Shown here: positions 17,830 to 27,057 of the stretch, one piece after another
Layout of the letters: each line of letters opens with the position of its first letter
Numbering within the stretch: position 1 is the first letter of the stretch
Source: Calditrichota bacterium
Lineage (GTDB): Bacteria; Electryoneota; B3-LCP
Direction of reading: 5' to 3'
Assembly: GCA_020051775.1 (NCBI GenBank)
Contig: JAGVQJ010000009.1
Span: forward strand, 1-32,430
DNA: 32,430 nucleotides
Notes under the pieces: model-generated
The model's database searches: none
What the model was told of the DNA's origin: nothing
Seen by the model: the letters and a program-made list of their open reading frames with translations, nothing else
Position numbers and translations under genes: made by a program

Positions 17830-17851
17830 CAACCTTGTATATAAAAGGTTG
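17830..17851 (+). promoter_or_regulatory. Inverted repeat over the padR leader, possible operator
   Basis: CAACCTT (17830-17836), 8-base centre, AAGGTTG (17845-17851). It covers the expected transcription start and the ribosome binding site (AAAGG), so bound PadR, or a hairpin in the mRNA, could limit expression. Confidence 0.5.
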
Positions 17852-17854
17852 TGT

Positions 17855-18415
17855 ATGTCTGTGCCACTTGTCATCCTGGGGTTCCTGCGAGAACGGGAAT
17901 ACCACGGTTATGAGCTGAAAAAAGAAATTCAACGACAGATGGGCAATTGGACCGACATCAAGTTCGGATCAATTTACCACGCGTTGAAGAAATTGGTCGA
18001 GCGTGGATCGGTTAAGATCGTGGGCGAGGAACGCCAAAGCGGCCGTCCTGATCGCACCATCTATCGCATCACCCCGAAGGGTCGCGAAGAATTCCTGAAG
18101 CTAATCCGTAATTTGGTGAAGCGTTATCAGAGGATCTATCTGGAATTCGACGTAGGATTATATTTCGCCTCCTATCTCCCGGTCCCGGAGTTGCAAGATT
18201 TGTTGGCCACGCGCTTAAGGGAAATTCGGGAAGAGCGAAACATGCTCGAGGGAGTCAAGAAATTACCGGCGCATCTCAAATTACCCCACATCAGCGAGCT
18301 TATCGTAGATCACTCAATCTTTCATTTGGAAGCTGAGCTCAAGTGGATGGAGATGTGTCTGCAACGCTTGCAAAAAGAAGACTTGTATTCCCCCCCAAAG
18401 TACAATCAGAAATAA
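17855..18415 (+). CDS. PadR-family transcriptional regulator
   Basis: 186 residues from ATG 17855, with AAAGG just upstream. The N-terminal winged helix has the family signature: V-I-L-G-F-L, H-G-Y-E-L-K-K-E-I, F-G-S-I-Y-H-A-L-K-K-L and the wing R-P-D-R-T-I-Y-R-I-T-P-K-G. The C-terminal part (about 95-186) is a long helical dimerisation arm. PadR proteins usually repress transport genes and release DNA on binding a toxic aromatic or drug. It is followed 9 bp later by the pump genes, so it probably controls them and itself. The effector is unknown. Confidence 0.92.
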   Translation: MSVPLVILGFLREREYHGYELKKEIQRQMGNWTDIKFGSIYHALKKLVERGSVKIVGEERQSGRPDRTIYRITPKGREEFLKLIRNLVKRYQRIYLEFDVGLYFASYLPVPELQDLLATRLREIREERNMLEGVKKLPAHLKLPHISELIVDHSIFHLEAELKWMEMCLQRLQKEDLYSPPKYNQK

Positions 18416-18424
18416 GGGGATAAT

Positions 18425-19522
18425 ATGAATACCTTGTGGAAATTCACTTCAATAAGCGGATGCCTGGCTGTAGGAATCGGATTGCTGACGTCTTGCGGGG
18501 GACCTGGGAATAAGTCGGCTGAAGCTCCCACTGACACAGCCAAAGTCGCGCCGGTTAAAGTCCAGGTGGTTCAGCCAGGATCACTGGAAATGACGATTCA
18601 AGCGATGGGTGTGCTGCGCTCGCGCCATCAAGCGCCCTTGTCGGCTCAGGTGGGCGGCATGGTTTTGAAGAAATATCACGAGATAGGCGACGTAATCGCT
18701 GCTGGTGAGGCAATTCTGGCGCTGGATCCGGAACCGTTTGAGCTCGCTCTACAGCAAGCTCAGGGAGCGTATGCCAGCGCTCAAGCAGCGTTTGAACAAG
18801 CTTCGCGTAACTTGCAGCGCTATCAGAAACTGAATGATGACGGCGACGTATCGCAATTTGAATTTGAGAATACCTCTTTGGGCGAGCAGAGTACTCGCGC
18901 TGCATTGCAGATGGCCGAATCCGCCCTGAAGATGGCCGAAAGGAATCTCCGTCTAAGCAAGCTGACCAGCCCGGTCAAGGGCCGCTTGGCACAACTGAAC
19001 GCTCAGATTGGCGAACAGGTAGCGCCTGGTCAACCGTTGGCTACTGTCGTTGATTTGGAGCAGATGGAGATTGAGGTGGGCTTAAGCGAACAGGAAGTTC
19101 CGCGCCTGTCTTGCGGGCAGGAAGCCCGCGTGTTCGTGAGCGCTTATTCCGGGCAAACCTTCACCGGAAAGGTTCGCTCCGTAGGCGTGGCCGGTTTGGA
19201 TGCCGGAAAGACCTTTCCTGTGATCATCACAGTGGATAATGCTTCAGGCTTGCTGCGGCCTGGTATGGCCGCGGTGGCCGATATACTCTATGCCGCACAC
19301 CAGAACGTTCTCTATATTTCCCGGGAAGCCCTGGTGGCAATAAACACCGACGAGCCGACAATATTCGTCGTTGAAGGCAATAGAGCAGTCCGCCGGAGAG
19401 TGTCACTGGGTGACGGGGATGGACGTCAAGTCATCGTGGAAACCGGCTTGCAGTCCGGGGATAAGCTGGTCATCGAAGGCCAGAACGTGCTACGTGATAG
19501 TATAAAAATCAAAATTCTGTAA
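18425..19522 (+). CDS. RND efflux periplasmic adaptor (membrane fusion lipoprotein)
   Basis: 365 residues from ATG 18425, with AGGGG 5 bases upstream. The signal sequence ends in the lipobox L-L-T-S-C, so Cys24 is likely lipid-anchored. A lipoyl/barrel-sandwich first half opens near V-K-V-Q-V-V-Q-P-G, a helical hairpin spans about 105-170 (A-L-Q-Q-A-Q-G-A-Y...), and the second lipoyl half reads L-T-S-P-V-K-G-R-L with G-E-Q-V-A-P-G-Q-P-L. A beta-barrel domain and a membrane-proximal domain follow. The adaptor links the inner-membrane pump encoded next to an outer-membrane channel. No TolC-like gene is in the window. Confidence 0.94.
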   Translation: MNTLWKFTSISGCLAVGIGLLTSCGGPGNKSAEAPTDTAKVAPVKVQVVQPGSLEMTIQAMGVLRSRHQAPLSAQVGGMVLKKYHEIGDVIAAGEAILALDPEPFELALQQAQGAYASAQAAFEQASRNLQRYQKLNDDGDVSQFEFENTSLGEQSTRAALQMAESALKMAERNLRLSKLTSPVKGRLAQLNAQIGEQVAPGQPLATVVDLEQMEIEVGLSEQEVPRLSCGQEARVFVSAYSGQTFTGKVRSVGVAGLDAGKTFPVIITVDNASGLLRPGMAAVADILYAAHQNVLYISREALVAINTDEPTIFVVEGNRAVRRRVSLGDGDGRQVIVETGLQSGDKLVIEGQNVLRDSIKIKIL

Positions 19523-19529
19523 GGCGGAA

Positions 19530-19620
19530 GGTCCCCCCTACCCCCTCTTTATATGCTAAGTGGGGAAAAAGTAATATCGGAAAGATCCCCCCAACCCCCC
19601 TTAATAAGGGGGGGAATAAG
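19530..19620. repeat. Two C-run/G-run repeat copies between adaptor and pump genes
   Basis: Copy one spans about 19530-19566 (GGTCCCCCC ... GTGGGGA); copy two spans 19584-19620 (GATCCCCCC ... AAGGGGGGG). They form hairpins inside the operon and may change the ratio of adaptor to pump message. Confidence 0.6.
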
Positions 19621-19630
19621 GTGATTCGTT

Positions 19631-22600
19631 ATGTCTCCAATACGCTTTTCAGTGCGCAACCCGGTTTTCGCCAACCTGATGATGGTCGCGTTGACGATCC
19701 TGGGTGTCATGGCGTTTTTTGATTTGCCTCGTGAACAGATGCCCAAGATCCCCTTCAATTGGGTCTTCATCACGACGGCCTATCCCAACGTACCCGCCGA
19801 AGACGTCGAGCAACTCATCACCGTGCCCATCGAAAATGAAATCTCAGGGCTGGATGGCGTAGAGGAAATTAGCTCTATTTCATTTGAAGGCGCCTCCTTT
19901 GTGCAGGTCAAGTTCGAACTGGCGGGCAAAAATCAGTTCGACAAATGGATGACGGAATTAAAAACGGAGGTGGATAAAGCGGATCTTCCCGAAGATGCCG
20001 AAGATCCCGACGTGGAGGAGTTCGACACGGACGATTTCGTCCCCGTCCTGAGCGTCACACTGTCAGGCGATTTCCCTGAACGTACTTTACATGATTTAAG
20101 CGAGCAACTTGAGGATCTCTATACAAACGTTGATGGCGTATCGAGAGTCGCTCTTGCCGGAGTACGCGAACGGCGCATCTGGGTGAACGTCACTCCGGAA
20201 CAGCTCTACGCTAAAGAGTTGTCGTTAGGGCAAGTATCGGGCGCCATTGCCCTGCACAACCGTAACATGGCCGCCGGAGACCTGAATGTCGGAGCGGAAA
20301 AGCTGCTGGTGCGAACCGTAGGCGAATTACACACCGCGGAAGAATTCGGCCATGTGGTCATCCGTTCGGGGCCTCAAGGCCGACAGGTATACCTGCGCGA
20401 CATCGCTCAAATCGAAGATGGGTGGGAAGAAGAGGCTTCGCGCGCCCGCATGAATGGACAGAAAGCCGTCACGCTGTCGTTGTCCAAAAAATCCAAATCC
20501 AGTTCATTGGACGTCATCGCGGAAGTGAAGCGACTCACCGAAAACTTCCGTTCCAAGCTGCCGCAGGGCATGGAGATCACCTACACCAATGACAGCAGCA
20601 ATATCATCAATGATCTCTTGGGCGATCTAAGCTCAAACGCCTGGATGGGATTCATTCTGGTTATAATTCCGCTCTACCTGTTGCTGGATTGGCGCAGCGC
20701 ACTGTTTACGAGTCTGTCCATTCCCATTACTTTAGCCATCACCATGCTCTTTTTGAAATATACCGGGAGTTCGTTGAACGGCAGCTCGCTTTTCGGGCTG
20801 ATCCTGGTGTTGGGAATGGTCGTGGATCAAGCTACCGTAGTGGTGGATAACTCCTACCGATATATCAAAGCTGGATTAGGATCGCGTGAAGCCGCCTTGA
20901 AGGGCGCGCTGGAAGTGGCCTGGCCCGTGACCACTTCAGTGCTTACTGTGGTGGCTGCCTTCGTACCGCTCATGCTGCTGCCCGGGATTATCGGGCGGTT
21001 TATGCGCATTGTGCCTATAGTGGTATCGTTGGCGCTGGCGGCCAGCTTGTTCCAGGCGTTCTTCATTCTCCCGGCGCAAATAGCCGTATGGTCCAAACCC
21101 CAAAAGAAAGTTGCGGCCTGGAAGGATCGTTGGGGCGATAAAATCCTGAGTGTTTATCAAAATCTATTGGAAGTCATGATCCGGCGTCGCAAATTAATCA
21201 TGCTGTTGATGCCCTTTGTGATCATTGCCTCCCTGGCCATGATTCCTTTAGTCGGTGTGGAGCTATATCGCGATGAAGAAATTAGTCAATTTTTCGTGCG
21301 TGTGAAAATGCCGCAGGGCACTTCCCTGGAAGCTACCGATCAAGTCATCCGCCGCATTGAGGAGGAAGCCCGGAAGCTTCCTGCTTCGGAATTGCACGCG
21401 GTGGTGGCTACACCGGGTGTTTTCCAGAGCGATGCCGAGTGGTTGTTCACTTCCTCCGTCGGGCAAGTTATCGTGGATCTGAATGAACGCCAAGAACGCA
21501 AGTTAGCCATTGACTCGCTCATTAACTTACTGCGTTCGCGCACCCGGGACATTTCCGGCATTCAATCCATTGAATTTGCCAAGGTTAATACAGGACCGCC
21601 GGTGGGCAAAGCCGTGGAAGTAAAGGTACAAGGCAAATATTTCGATGATCTCGAAGCCGTGGCAGATGAATTGAAGGCCGAATTGCGCTCCACGGAAGGC
21701 GTCTATGACGTTGACGATAATTACATCCCCGGCAAGCGGCAGGTGAAGATCAAGGTGGACCCGGCCAAAGCGGCGCTGTATGGATTGAACGTAACCCAGG
21801 TGGCTACTACTGCCTATTCTGCCTTCAATGGGCTTAAGTCCACAGTTTTGCACGACGGCGACGATGAGATTGACGTGATGGTGCGTTTCCCGGAAGGGTA
21901 CATGGATGACATTCAGTCCGTCCAGGAATTGAAGATCCAATCGCCGCAGGGCGTGTTAGTTCCCTTCCTGAATGTGGCCAGTATCAGCGTAGAAGCCGGC
22001 CCAGCAGACATCCGCCGCTTTGAGAAGGAACGGGCTATTACGGTGTCCGCCAATGTTGACAAAGCTAAAGTTTCAGGCGTTCAGATAAACCAGAAACTGA
22101 TCAATCGCTTTAAAAACATCGGTGACCGCTATCCTGGAGTACGGCTCGTCTTCAAGGGAGAATTCGAGGAATTCGCCAAGGCATTTTCCGGTTTGGCGCA
22201 ATTGTTTCTGATCGGAGCAGCTCTCATGTTCCTGATTCTGGCGGCGGAATTCCACAGTCTCGTGCAACCTCTCATCATCATGATCGCGATCCCCTTCGGA
22301 TTTATTGGCGCAGTGGTCGGCTTGATCCTCTCCGGCAATCCTTTCTCAGTTACCACTCTTTACGGTTTCGTGGGATTAGCGGGCGTGGTGGTCAACAACT
22401 CCATCGTCATGATCGCCTTCATCAATGACGCGCGCGCTGAAGGGATGGAAAAACATGCTGCAATCATCAACTCCGGATTATTGCGCTTACGGCCAATCTT
22501 TCTGACTTCGATCAATACTATTACTGGTGTGCTACCCATCGCCATGGGTTGGGGCGGCTATTCGGAAGTTTGGGGCCCGCTGGCCAATACGTTCTGCTGG

Positions 22601-22732
22601 GGTCTAAGCGTCTCCACGCTGCTCACTCTATTAATCGTTCCGGCCATTTACAAGTTCGTCGTGGACGACATGGGTGGCTGGTTCCGGCGTAGATTTCATC
22701 TGCAAGCATCTTGGGAACAGCAGGCTATTTAA
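19631..22732 (+). CDS. RND-family efflux pump, inner-membrane subunit
   Basis: 1033 residues, normal for AcrB-type transporters. ATG 19631 follows AAGGTGA by 7 bases. Twelve membrane helices and two large periplasmic loops are visible, with N-terminal R-N-P-V-F-A-N-L-M and C-terminal L-L-T-L-L-I-V-P-A-I-Y. The proton-relay region in the fourth helix reads G-M-V-V-D-Q-A-T-V-V-V-D-N (D399-Q400), where drug/proton antiporters such as AcrB have two aspartates. Only one is kept here, as in some metal-type pumps, so energetics or substrate may differ. Forms an operon with the adaptor and PadR genes. Substrate unknown. Confidence 0.95.
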   Translation: MSPIRFSVRNPVFANLMMVALTILGVMAFFDLPREQMPKIPFNWVFITTAYPNVPAEDVEQLITVPIENEISGLDGVEEISSISFEGASFVQVKFELAGKNQFDKWMTELKTEVDKADLPEDAEDPDVEEFDTDDFVPVLSVTLSGDFPERTLHDLSEQLEDLYTNVDGVSRVALAGVRERRIWVNVTPEQLYAKELSLGQVSGAIALHNRNMAAGDLNVGAEKLLVRTVGELHTAEEFGHVVIRSGPQGRQVYLRDIAQIEDGWEEEASRARMNGQKAVTLSLSKKSKSSSLDVIAEVKRLTENFRSKLPQGMEITYTNDSSNIINDLLGDLSSNAWMGFILVIIPLYLLLDWRSALFTSLSIPITLAITMLFLKYTGSSLNGSSLFGLILVLGMVVDQATVVVDNSYRYIKAGLGSREAALKGALEVAWPVTTSVLTVVAAFVPLMLLPGIIGRFMRIVPIVVSLALAASLFQAFFILPAQIAVWSKPQKKVAAWKDRWGDKILSVYQNLLEVMIRRRKLIMLLMPFVIIASLAMIPLVGVELYRDEEISQFFVRVKMPQGTSLEATDQVIRRIEEEARKLPASELHAVVATPGVFQSDAEWLFTSSVGQVIVDLNERQERKLAIDSLINLLRSRTRDISGIQSIEFAKVNTGPPVGKAVEVKVQGKYFDDLEAVADELKAELRSTEGVYDVDDNYIPGKRQVKIKVDPAKAALYGLNVTQVATTAYSAFNGLKSTVLHDGDDEIDVMVRFPEGYMDDIQSVQELKIQSPQGVLVPFLNVASISVEAGPADIRRFEKERAITVSANVDKAKVSGVQINQKLINRFKNIGDRYPGVRLVFKGEFEEFAKAFSGLAQLFLIGAALMFLILAAEFHSLVQPLIIMIAIPFGFIGAVVGLILSGNPFSVTTLYGFVGLAGVVVNNSIVMIAFINDARAEGMEKHAAIINSGLLRLRPIFLTSINTITGVLPIAMGWGGYSEVWGPLANTFCWGLSVSTLLTLLIVPAIYKFVVDDMGGWFRRRFHLQASWEQQAI

Positions 22733-22784
22733 CCTGCCCTGTTTCCCCTCGCGCGCCATTTTTTCAAGCCTCTCAAAATAATTG

Positions 22785-22813
22785 TTGCATTCGCTGTAGG
22801 AATGCATTATATT
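22785..22813 (+). promoter_or_regulatory. Promoter of the lamin-tail secreted protein gene
   Basis: TTGCAT (22785-22790), 17-base spacer, TATATT (22808-22813). Same hexamers as at 5942-5970. Expected start near 22820. Confidence 0.7.
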
Positions 22814-22819
22814 AATTCC

Positions 22820-23043
22820 CGTATGACTTGATTGCTCGCCTGCCTCATACTGCCACGATGAATCTTGATCGTTACCCCTGAATCTACGCTATTCATCACT
22901 ATATTGCGCCGGTCCGCAGGCGAAGTTTCTATCCTAACTTGGATTTAACTTCATCTTAATCAAGATATAACACTTGGATACTAAGTTCTATGAACCACTT
23001 AAAAATGATACAGATACCACACTCAATCAGCAGGAGGTAACGT
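22820..23043 (+). other. Long 5' leader (about 220 bases)
   Basis: If the 22785 promoter is used, about 220 untranslated bases precede ATG 23044. No known riboswitch or clear terminator hairpin is recognised. The leader ends in a strong AGGAGGT 5 bases before the ATG. An AT-rich stretch at 22960-23015 could hold a second promoter. Confidence 0.4.
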
Positions 23044-25938
23044 ATGTCGCTCGCTCGCAGATTTTTTTTCAGCCTGATCATCTTCGGACTACTGGCGCTC
23101 GCCGCCGGCGCCGAAGTGGTGATCAATGAGCTTTATTACGACCCCACGGGGACGGATACTGACCACGAATTCATCGAATTGTACAACAATGGCGCTGTGG
23201 ATGTGGATCTAACCGGCTGGCAGATCCAGTGGGGCGGAACCACATACACCTACGGGACTTACAGTTTCCCCGCAGGAACGATCATTCACGCCGGTGATTA
23301 TCTGTTAATCGGCGGATCATTAACCTTTACCGATTTCGGCGTAATGCCCGATCTTATCTCCTCATTCAACTTCCAGAATGGCGGCCAAGGGGTCGGCCCC
23401 ACTGATGCGGTGCGCATCCTCGCCCCGCTCGGTTACCATGATACCAATCTCTACGACACCCCTAACACGAACAATCTGGAAGGCGACGCCGGAAATCCGG
23501 CTCTGCCGACCGAACTCTGCATTGACGTGGCTTCCGGTCATTCTCTGGGTCGCATCGCCGCCGGTGTTGACAACAATCTGGCCACCGATTGGCAAGATCA
23601 GACTCTTCCTAATCCCGTGCACCAGCAGTGGACGCCCGGCGGCGGAACGACGCTGATTTCCGCCCTCCGCGCCAACGATTCTCTGGGCGTACCCGTGCTG
23701 CTCGACTCCTCCGTCGTCATCACCGGTATCGTCACCTGTGCAGCCCAGTTAGGCGCCAGCGGCCCGGCTTGCCTCTATGATAACACCGGCGCCATGGCGG
23801 TCTACGACGCCCCGGTGGGTAGTTCTGGAATGGCCATCGGCGACAGCGTGCGTGTCACCGGTTGGGTGGGCTTTTTCAACGGCCTGACGGAAATCGTGGA
23901 TGAACCTTTAACCGGCTTGCCCGACATCACCATTCAGATACTATCAACAGGTCACACTGTTACGCCTATCGTCGTTACACCCACCGGATTAATTGAGGCT
24001 AACGAGTCGCAACTGCTGCGCGTGAACAATGCCGAGTTTATAACCACCGGGTTATTCCCGACTTCAGGAACCCTGCTGGCGCATGTCGGCACAGACACCT
24101 TCACCGTTTACGTTGACGCTCAAACCAATCTCCCCGGTACGCCCATCCCGGCAGGACCGTGTGATGTTATCGGCGTCCTAAGCCAGTATGACGCCTCCAG
24201 CCCGTACCTGGCAGGTTACCAATTGGTTCCGCGGTTCACCGATGATATCGTCTACGCGGGTGGAGTGGGACCTTCCATCGCCAACACCAGCCCCATCCCT
24301 TACTTGCCCGATGTAAATCAATCCGTCGTGATCAATTCCAAGATCTGGGATGACGTGCTGATCACGACCGCTTACGTGCACTACAATCCCGGCACCGGTT
24401 ACGTCCAGTTGCAGATCTACGATGACGGCCTGCACAACGACGGCGTTGCCGGCGACAGCATCTACGGCAACTCGATTCCCGGATTCGCCGCCAACACTAC
24501 GGTGCTGTTCTACATCAGCGCGAACGACAACTCCGGAAACACCAGCTTCTCCCCGCCGACCGCTCCGGCAGCCACTTTCAGCTACCAGGTGCACGACTAC
24601 TCAGTGATTACACCTATCGCCACGGTGGGGCAATTGGATTCACTGGGCTTCCCCGTCAATAATAATGGGCTGTTCACGATGGAAGGGTATGTGAACGCCA
24701 TCGCTCAATTCGGTACCTCAGGTCCGGCATACATTCAGACCTCGCTCACCGGTGGATTCGGTATCGGGGTGTTCGATCCGGTCATCGCCACCGCTCCCTG
24801 GCAGCTCGGCGACCGCGTCAGAGTCACCGGCTGGGTCGGGTTTTACAATGGTTTGACGCAGATTGTAGACGATCCCAACAACGCCACCTACAATCCTGTC
24901 ATTCAGGTTCTCTCTACTGGCAACACCTTGACTCCGGCCTGGATCAGCGACCTGGATCTGGTGGGTGAATCACAGGAAAGCCAGCTCGTGATCATTAAAG
25001 GCGTGCGCTTTACTTCCATCGGCAACTTTGCCGGAAACATGAATTACAATGTCACTTCCGGAGCGGACACCACCGTCGTGCGCATTGACGTGGATACCAA
25101 CATCCCCGGCACGGCGATTCCTACCGGCCCGGTCAACGTTATCGGCGTCATGTCGCAGTTCGACGCCAGCTCGCCCTATACCAGCGGTTATCAATTGCTG
25201 CCGCGTTTCCTGACCGATCTCGTGACGCCGGATCAGTTGGTCATGCTGGCTCCGGATACTCTGCCTATTGTCATCCCGGCGACGGGCGGGTCGTTCACGT
25301 ACCAGATTGACGTGTACAACAATGGCGCGTCTTCCCTGCCGGTCAACCTCTGGATGCCTCTGGAACTACCCAACGGCAACTACTACCAGATCCTCCCCAC
25401 TCCGGTATCGGTAACGCTTCCGGCGGGAGCGCACATCATGCGCGTCAAGACGCAGAACATCCCCGGCACGGCGCCCGCAGGAGTCTACTCCTTCCGGTTG
25501 ATGCTCGGAACGTTCTCCACGAACAACGTCATCTCTTCGGACGCTTTCCCCTTCACCAAGAGCGCTGCCGGTGCGGATGGCATCCTGGTGGGCAACTGGG
25601 ACGGCGAATGGCTCTCCGATTGGATCACGGTCAATGACAATCCCGAAACCCAGGTTATAGTCGGATTGCAGCCGTTGACCTTTGCTTTAAATCAAAATCA
25701 CCCGAATCCTTTCAATCCCGCCACGGCGATAAACTACTCGCTGCAGACAGCCGGCCAGGTGAAGTTGTCTGTTTACGATACTGCGGGAAGACTGGTTGCG
25801 GAACTGGTCAACGGCTGGCGGGAAGCGGGCACGCACGAAGTGACGTTCAACGGTTCAAACCTAGCTTCAGGCGTCTATCTGTATCGCCTGCAAGCCGGTG
25901 ATTTCACCGCCATGCACAAGATGGTTTTGGTAAAGTAG
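23044..25938 (+). CDS. Large secreted lamin-tail-domain protein with type IX sorting domain
   Basis: 964 residues from ATG 23044 with AGGAGGT 5 bases upstream. Signal peptide to about residue 22. Lamin tail domain (about 23-200) with V-I-N-E-L-Y-Y-D-P at its start and H-E-F-I-E-L-Y-N-N-G. Two related OB-like modules follow (about 205-400 and 525-750); both contain V-R-V-T-G-W-V-G-F-(F/Y)-N-G-L-T and end in D-V/N-V-I-G-V-(L/M)-S-Q-(Y/F)-D-A-S-S-P-Y. A separate strand-rich module (about 405-520) lies between. A CARDB-like segment precedes the C-terminal domain (about 880-964), which has N-Q-N-H-P-N-P-F-N-P and S-G-V-Y-L-Y-R-L, the classical type A sorting signal for outer-membrane release. Probable surface or secreted protein; lamin-tail partners often include nucleases, but no catalytic motif is seen. 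Confidence 0.93.
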   Translation: MSLARRFFFSLIIFGLLALAAGAEVVINELYYDPTGTDTDHEFIELYNNGAVDVDLTGWQIQWGGTTYTYGTYSFPAGTIIHAGDYLLIGGSLTFTDFGVMPDLISSFNFQNGGQGVGPTDAVRILAPLGYHDTNLYDTPNTNNLEGDAGNPALPTELCIDVASGHSLGRIAAGVDNNLATDWQDQTLPNPVHQQWTPGGGTTLISALRANDSLGVPVLLDSSVVITGIVTCAAQLGASGPACLYDNTGAMAVYDAPVGSSGMAIGDSVRVTGWVGFFNGLTEIVDEPLTGLPDITIQILSTGHTVTPIVVTPTGLIEANESQLLRVNNAEFITTGLFPTSGTLLAHVGTDTFTVYVDAQTNLPGTPIPAGPCDVIGVLSQYDASSPYLAGYQLVPRFTDDIVYAGGVGPSIANTSPIPYLPDVNQSVVINSKIWDDVLITTAYVHYNPGTGYVQLQIYDDGLHNDGVAGDSIYGNSIPGFAANTTVLFYISANDNSGNTSFSPPTAPAATFSYQVHDYSVITPIATVGQLDSLGFPVNNNGLFTMEGYVNAIAQFGTSGPAYIQTSLTGGFGIGVFDPVIATAPWQLGDRVRVTGWVGFYNGLTQIVDDPNNATYNPVIQVLSTGNTLTPAWISDLDLVGESQESQLVIIKGVRFTSIGNFAGNMNYNVTSGADTTVVRIDVDTNIPGTAIPTGPVNVIGVMSQFDASSPYTSGYQLLPRFLTDLVTPDQLVMLAPDTLPIVIPATGGSFTYQIDVYNNGASSLPVNLWMPLELPNGNYYQILPTPVSVTLPAGAHIMRVKTQNIPGTAPAGVYSFRLMLGTFSTNNVISSDAFPFTKSAAGADGILVGNWDGEWLSDWITVNDNPETQVIVGLQPLTFALNQNHPNPFNPATAINYSLQTAGQVKLSVYDTAGRLVAELVNGWREAGTHEVTFNGSNLASGVYLYRLQAGDFTAMHKMVLVK

Positions 25939-25973
25939 TCGCTAGTGGCTGGTTGCTGGTCGCTGGTAAAAAC

Positions 25974-26003
25974 AAGGGGCGCGGTTGCGCCCCTTTGATG
26001 TTT
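25974..26003 (+). terminator. Hairpin terminator after the lamin-tail gene
   Basis: AAGGGGCGC (25974-25982), loop GGTT, GCGCCCCTT (25987-25995), then TGATGTTTT. The T-tract is broken, so termination may be partial. The next gene (26122) is convergent, so it may serve both strands. Confidence 0.65.
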
Positions 26004-26014
26004 TGATCTCCTTA

Positions 26015-26035
26015 TTCCCCCTTTTTAGAGGGGAA
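26015..26035. repeat. Short C-run/G-run inverted repeat
   Basis: TTCCCC and GGGGAA face each other across CTTTTTAGA. It resembles the family at 1014 and 19584. The rest of the gap 25939-26121 holds no gene that I can see. Confidence 0.4.
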
Positions 26036-26121
26036 ACTCTGGAGTGTATGATAGAATTACATCGTTTAGGGGTGCATTTTAGGGTGGCAGAGTGAGGTTC
26101 ATCAAGGACCCCCCATAATTT

Positions 26122-27057
26122 TTAATGTTCCAGCCACTCCAGAAGGGCATGCACACTACTGGTGGCCAGCGCAATGCTTGTATCTGCCGCGCCATAATAC
26201 AGATGGAGTGTATCGCCATCCGGCGCAAGGGTGTAGCCGCAAGGAAACACGACATAGCCCACATCCCCACTCTGCTCGTATAATGCCTCCGGCCCAAAGA
26301 ACCACTCGTCGCTTCGTTTCAAGCAATGCTCTAATCTCTGTAAATCAAAGAGCGCCAGCCCGAGCCGGTAAAGGGCGCCGGCAGCAGTGTAACGAACGCC
26401 GTGGTAAATCACCAACCAACCTTTCGGAGTCTCGATGGGCGGGGGCGAAAGGCCAATTTTATTCGCATCCCACCACGAACCCCGCCGGGCTTCCAGCATC
26501 AACTTGTGGCTACCCCAATGCCGTAGATCGGGCGAATAAGATACCCACATATGCGCCCTGGCAGAACTGACCGGGCGGTGAATCAAGGCCCAGTTGCCGC
26601 CGATGCGATAAGGAAGCAGAGCCGCATCTTTGTCTTCCGGTGGCAAGATCAACCCGTAGCGCTCGAATTGCCGGAAATCCTGCGTAAGAGCTAGCGCCAC
26701 GCCTGGACCGTCGCGGGTGAAGGCGGTGTAGACGACGGCGTACTTGTTTAATTCAGGGAGGTAGGTGATCCTTGGATCTTCAATCCCCCACAGTTCTTCG
26801 GGGAAGTTCTCCGGATCGGCCAGAAAGGTGGGCTGGGAGTCAATCTGCCAGTCATCTATGCCATTGGCCGAGCGAGCTGCAGTCAAGTGAGAGTGTCCGC
26901 GCCGATCTTCCACGCGACACAAGAGCAGGGTTGTCCCATCGGGCAATAATGTAGCACCGGGATTGAACACGCTGTTGACCGGATAGTGCCAATCTGCGGC
27001 GGTCAAGATGGGATTGAGTTTATGACGGCGAAAAAGTTCTGGATGTTGATTATTCAT
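26122..27057 (-). CDS. Glycoside hydrolase family 130 (beta-mannoside phosphorylase type)
   Basis: 311 residues, typical of GH130. Motifs: F-N-P-G-A near 31-35, R-V-E-D-R-R-G-H-S-H near 48-57, and W-G-I-E-D-P-R-I-T near 90-98 with the likely proton donor D94; Y-H-G-V-R near 217-221 is part of the phosphate- or sugar-binding face. The family is a five-bladed propeller that cleaves beta-mannosidic bonds with phosphate, releasing mannose-1-phosphate; some members hydrolyse instead, and no subfamily can be fixed. No signal peptide, so cytoplasmic. Starts at ATG 27057, overlapping the glycosyltransferase stop by 4 bp, so the two are translated together. Confidence 0.92.
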   Translation of the reverse strand: MNNQHPELFRRHKLNPILTAADWHYPVNSVFNPGATLLPDGTTLLLCRVEDRRGHSHLTAARSANGIDDWQIDSQPTFLADPENFPEELWGIEDPRITYLPELNKYAVVYTAFTRDGPGVALALTQDFRQFERYGLILPPEDKDAALLPYRIGGNWALIHRPVSSARAHMWVSYSPDLRHWGSHKLMLEARRGSWWDANKIGLSPPPIETPKGWLVIYHGVRYTAAGALYRLGLALFDLQRLEHCLKRSDEWFFGPEALYEQSGDVGYVVFPCGYTLAPDGDTLHLYYGAADTSIALATSSVHALLEWLEH

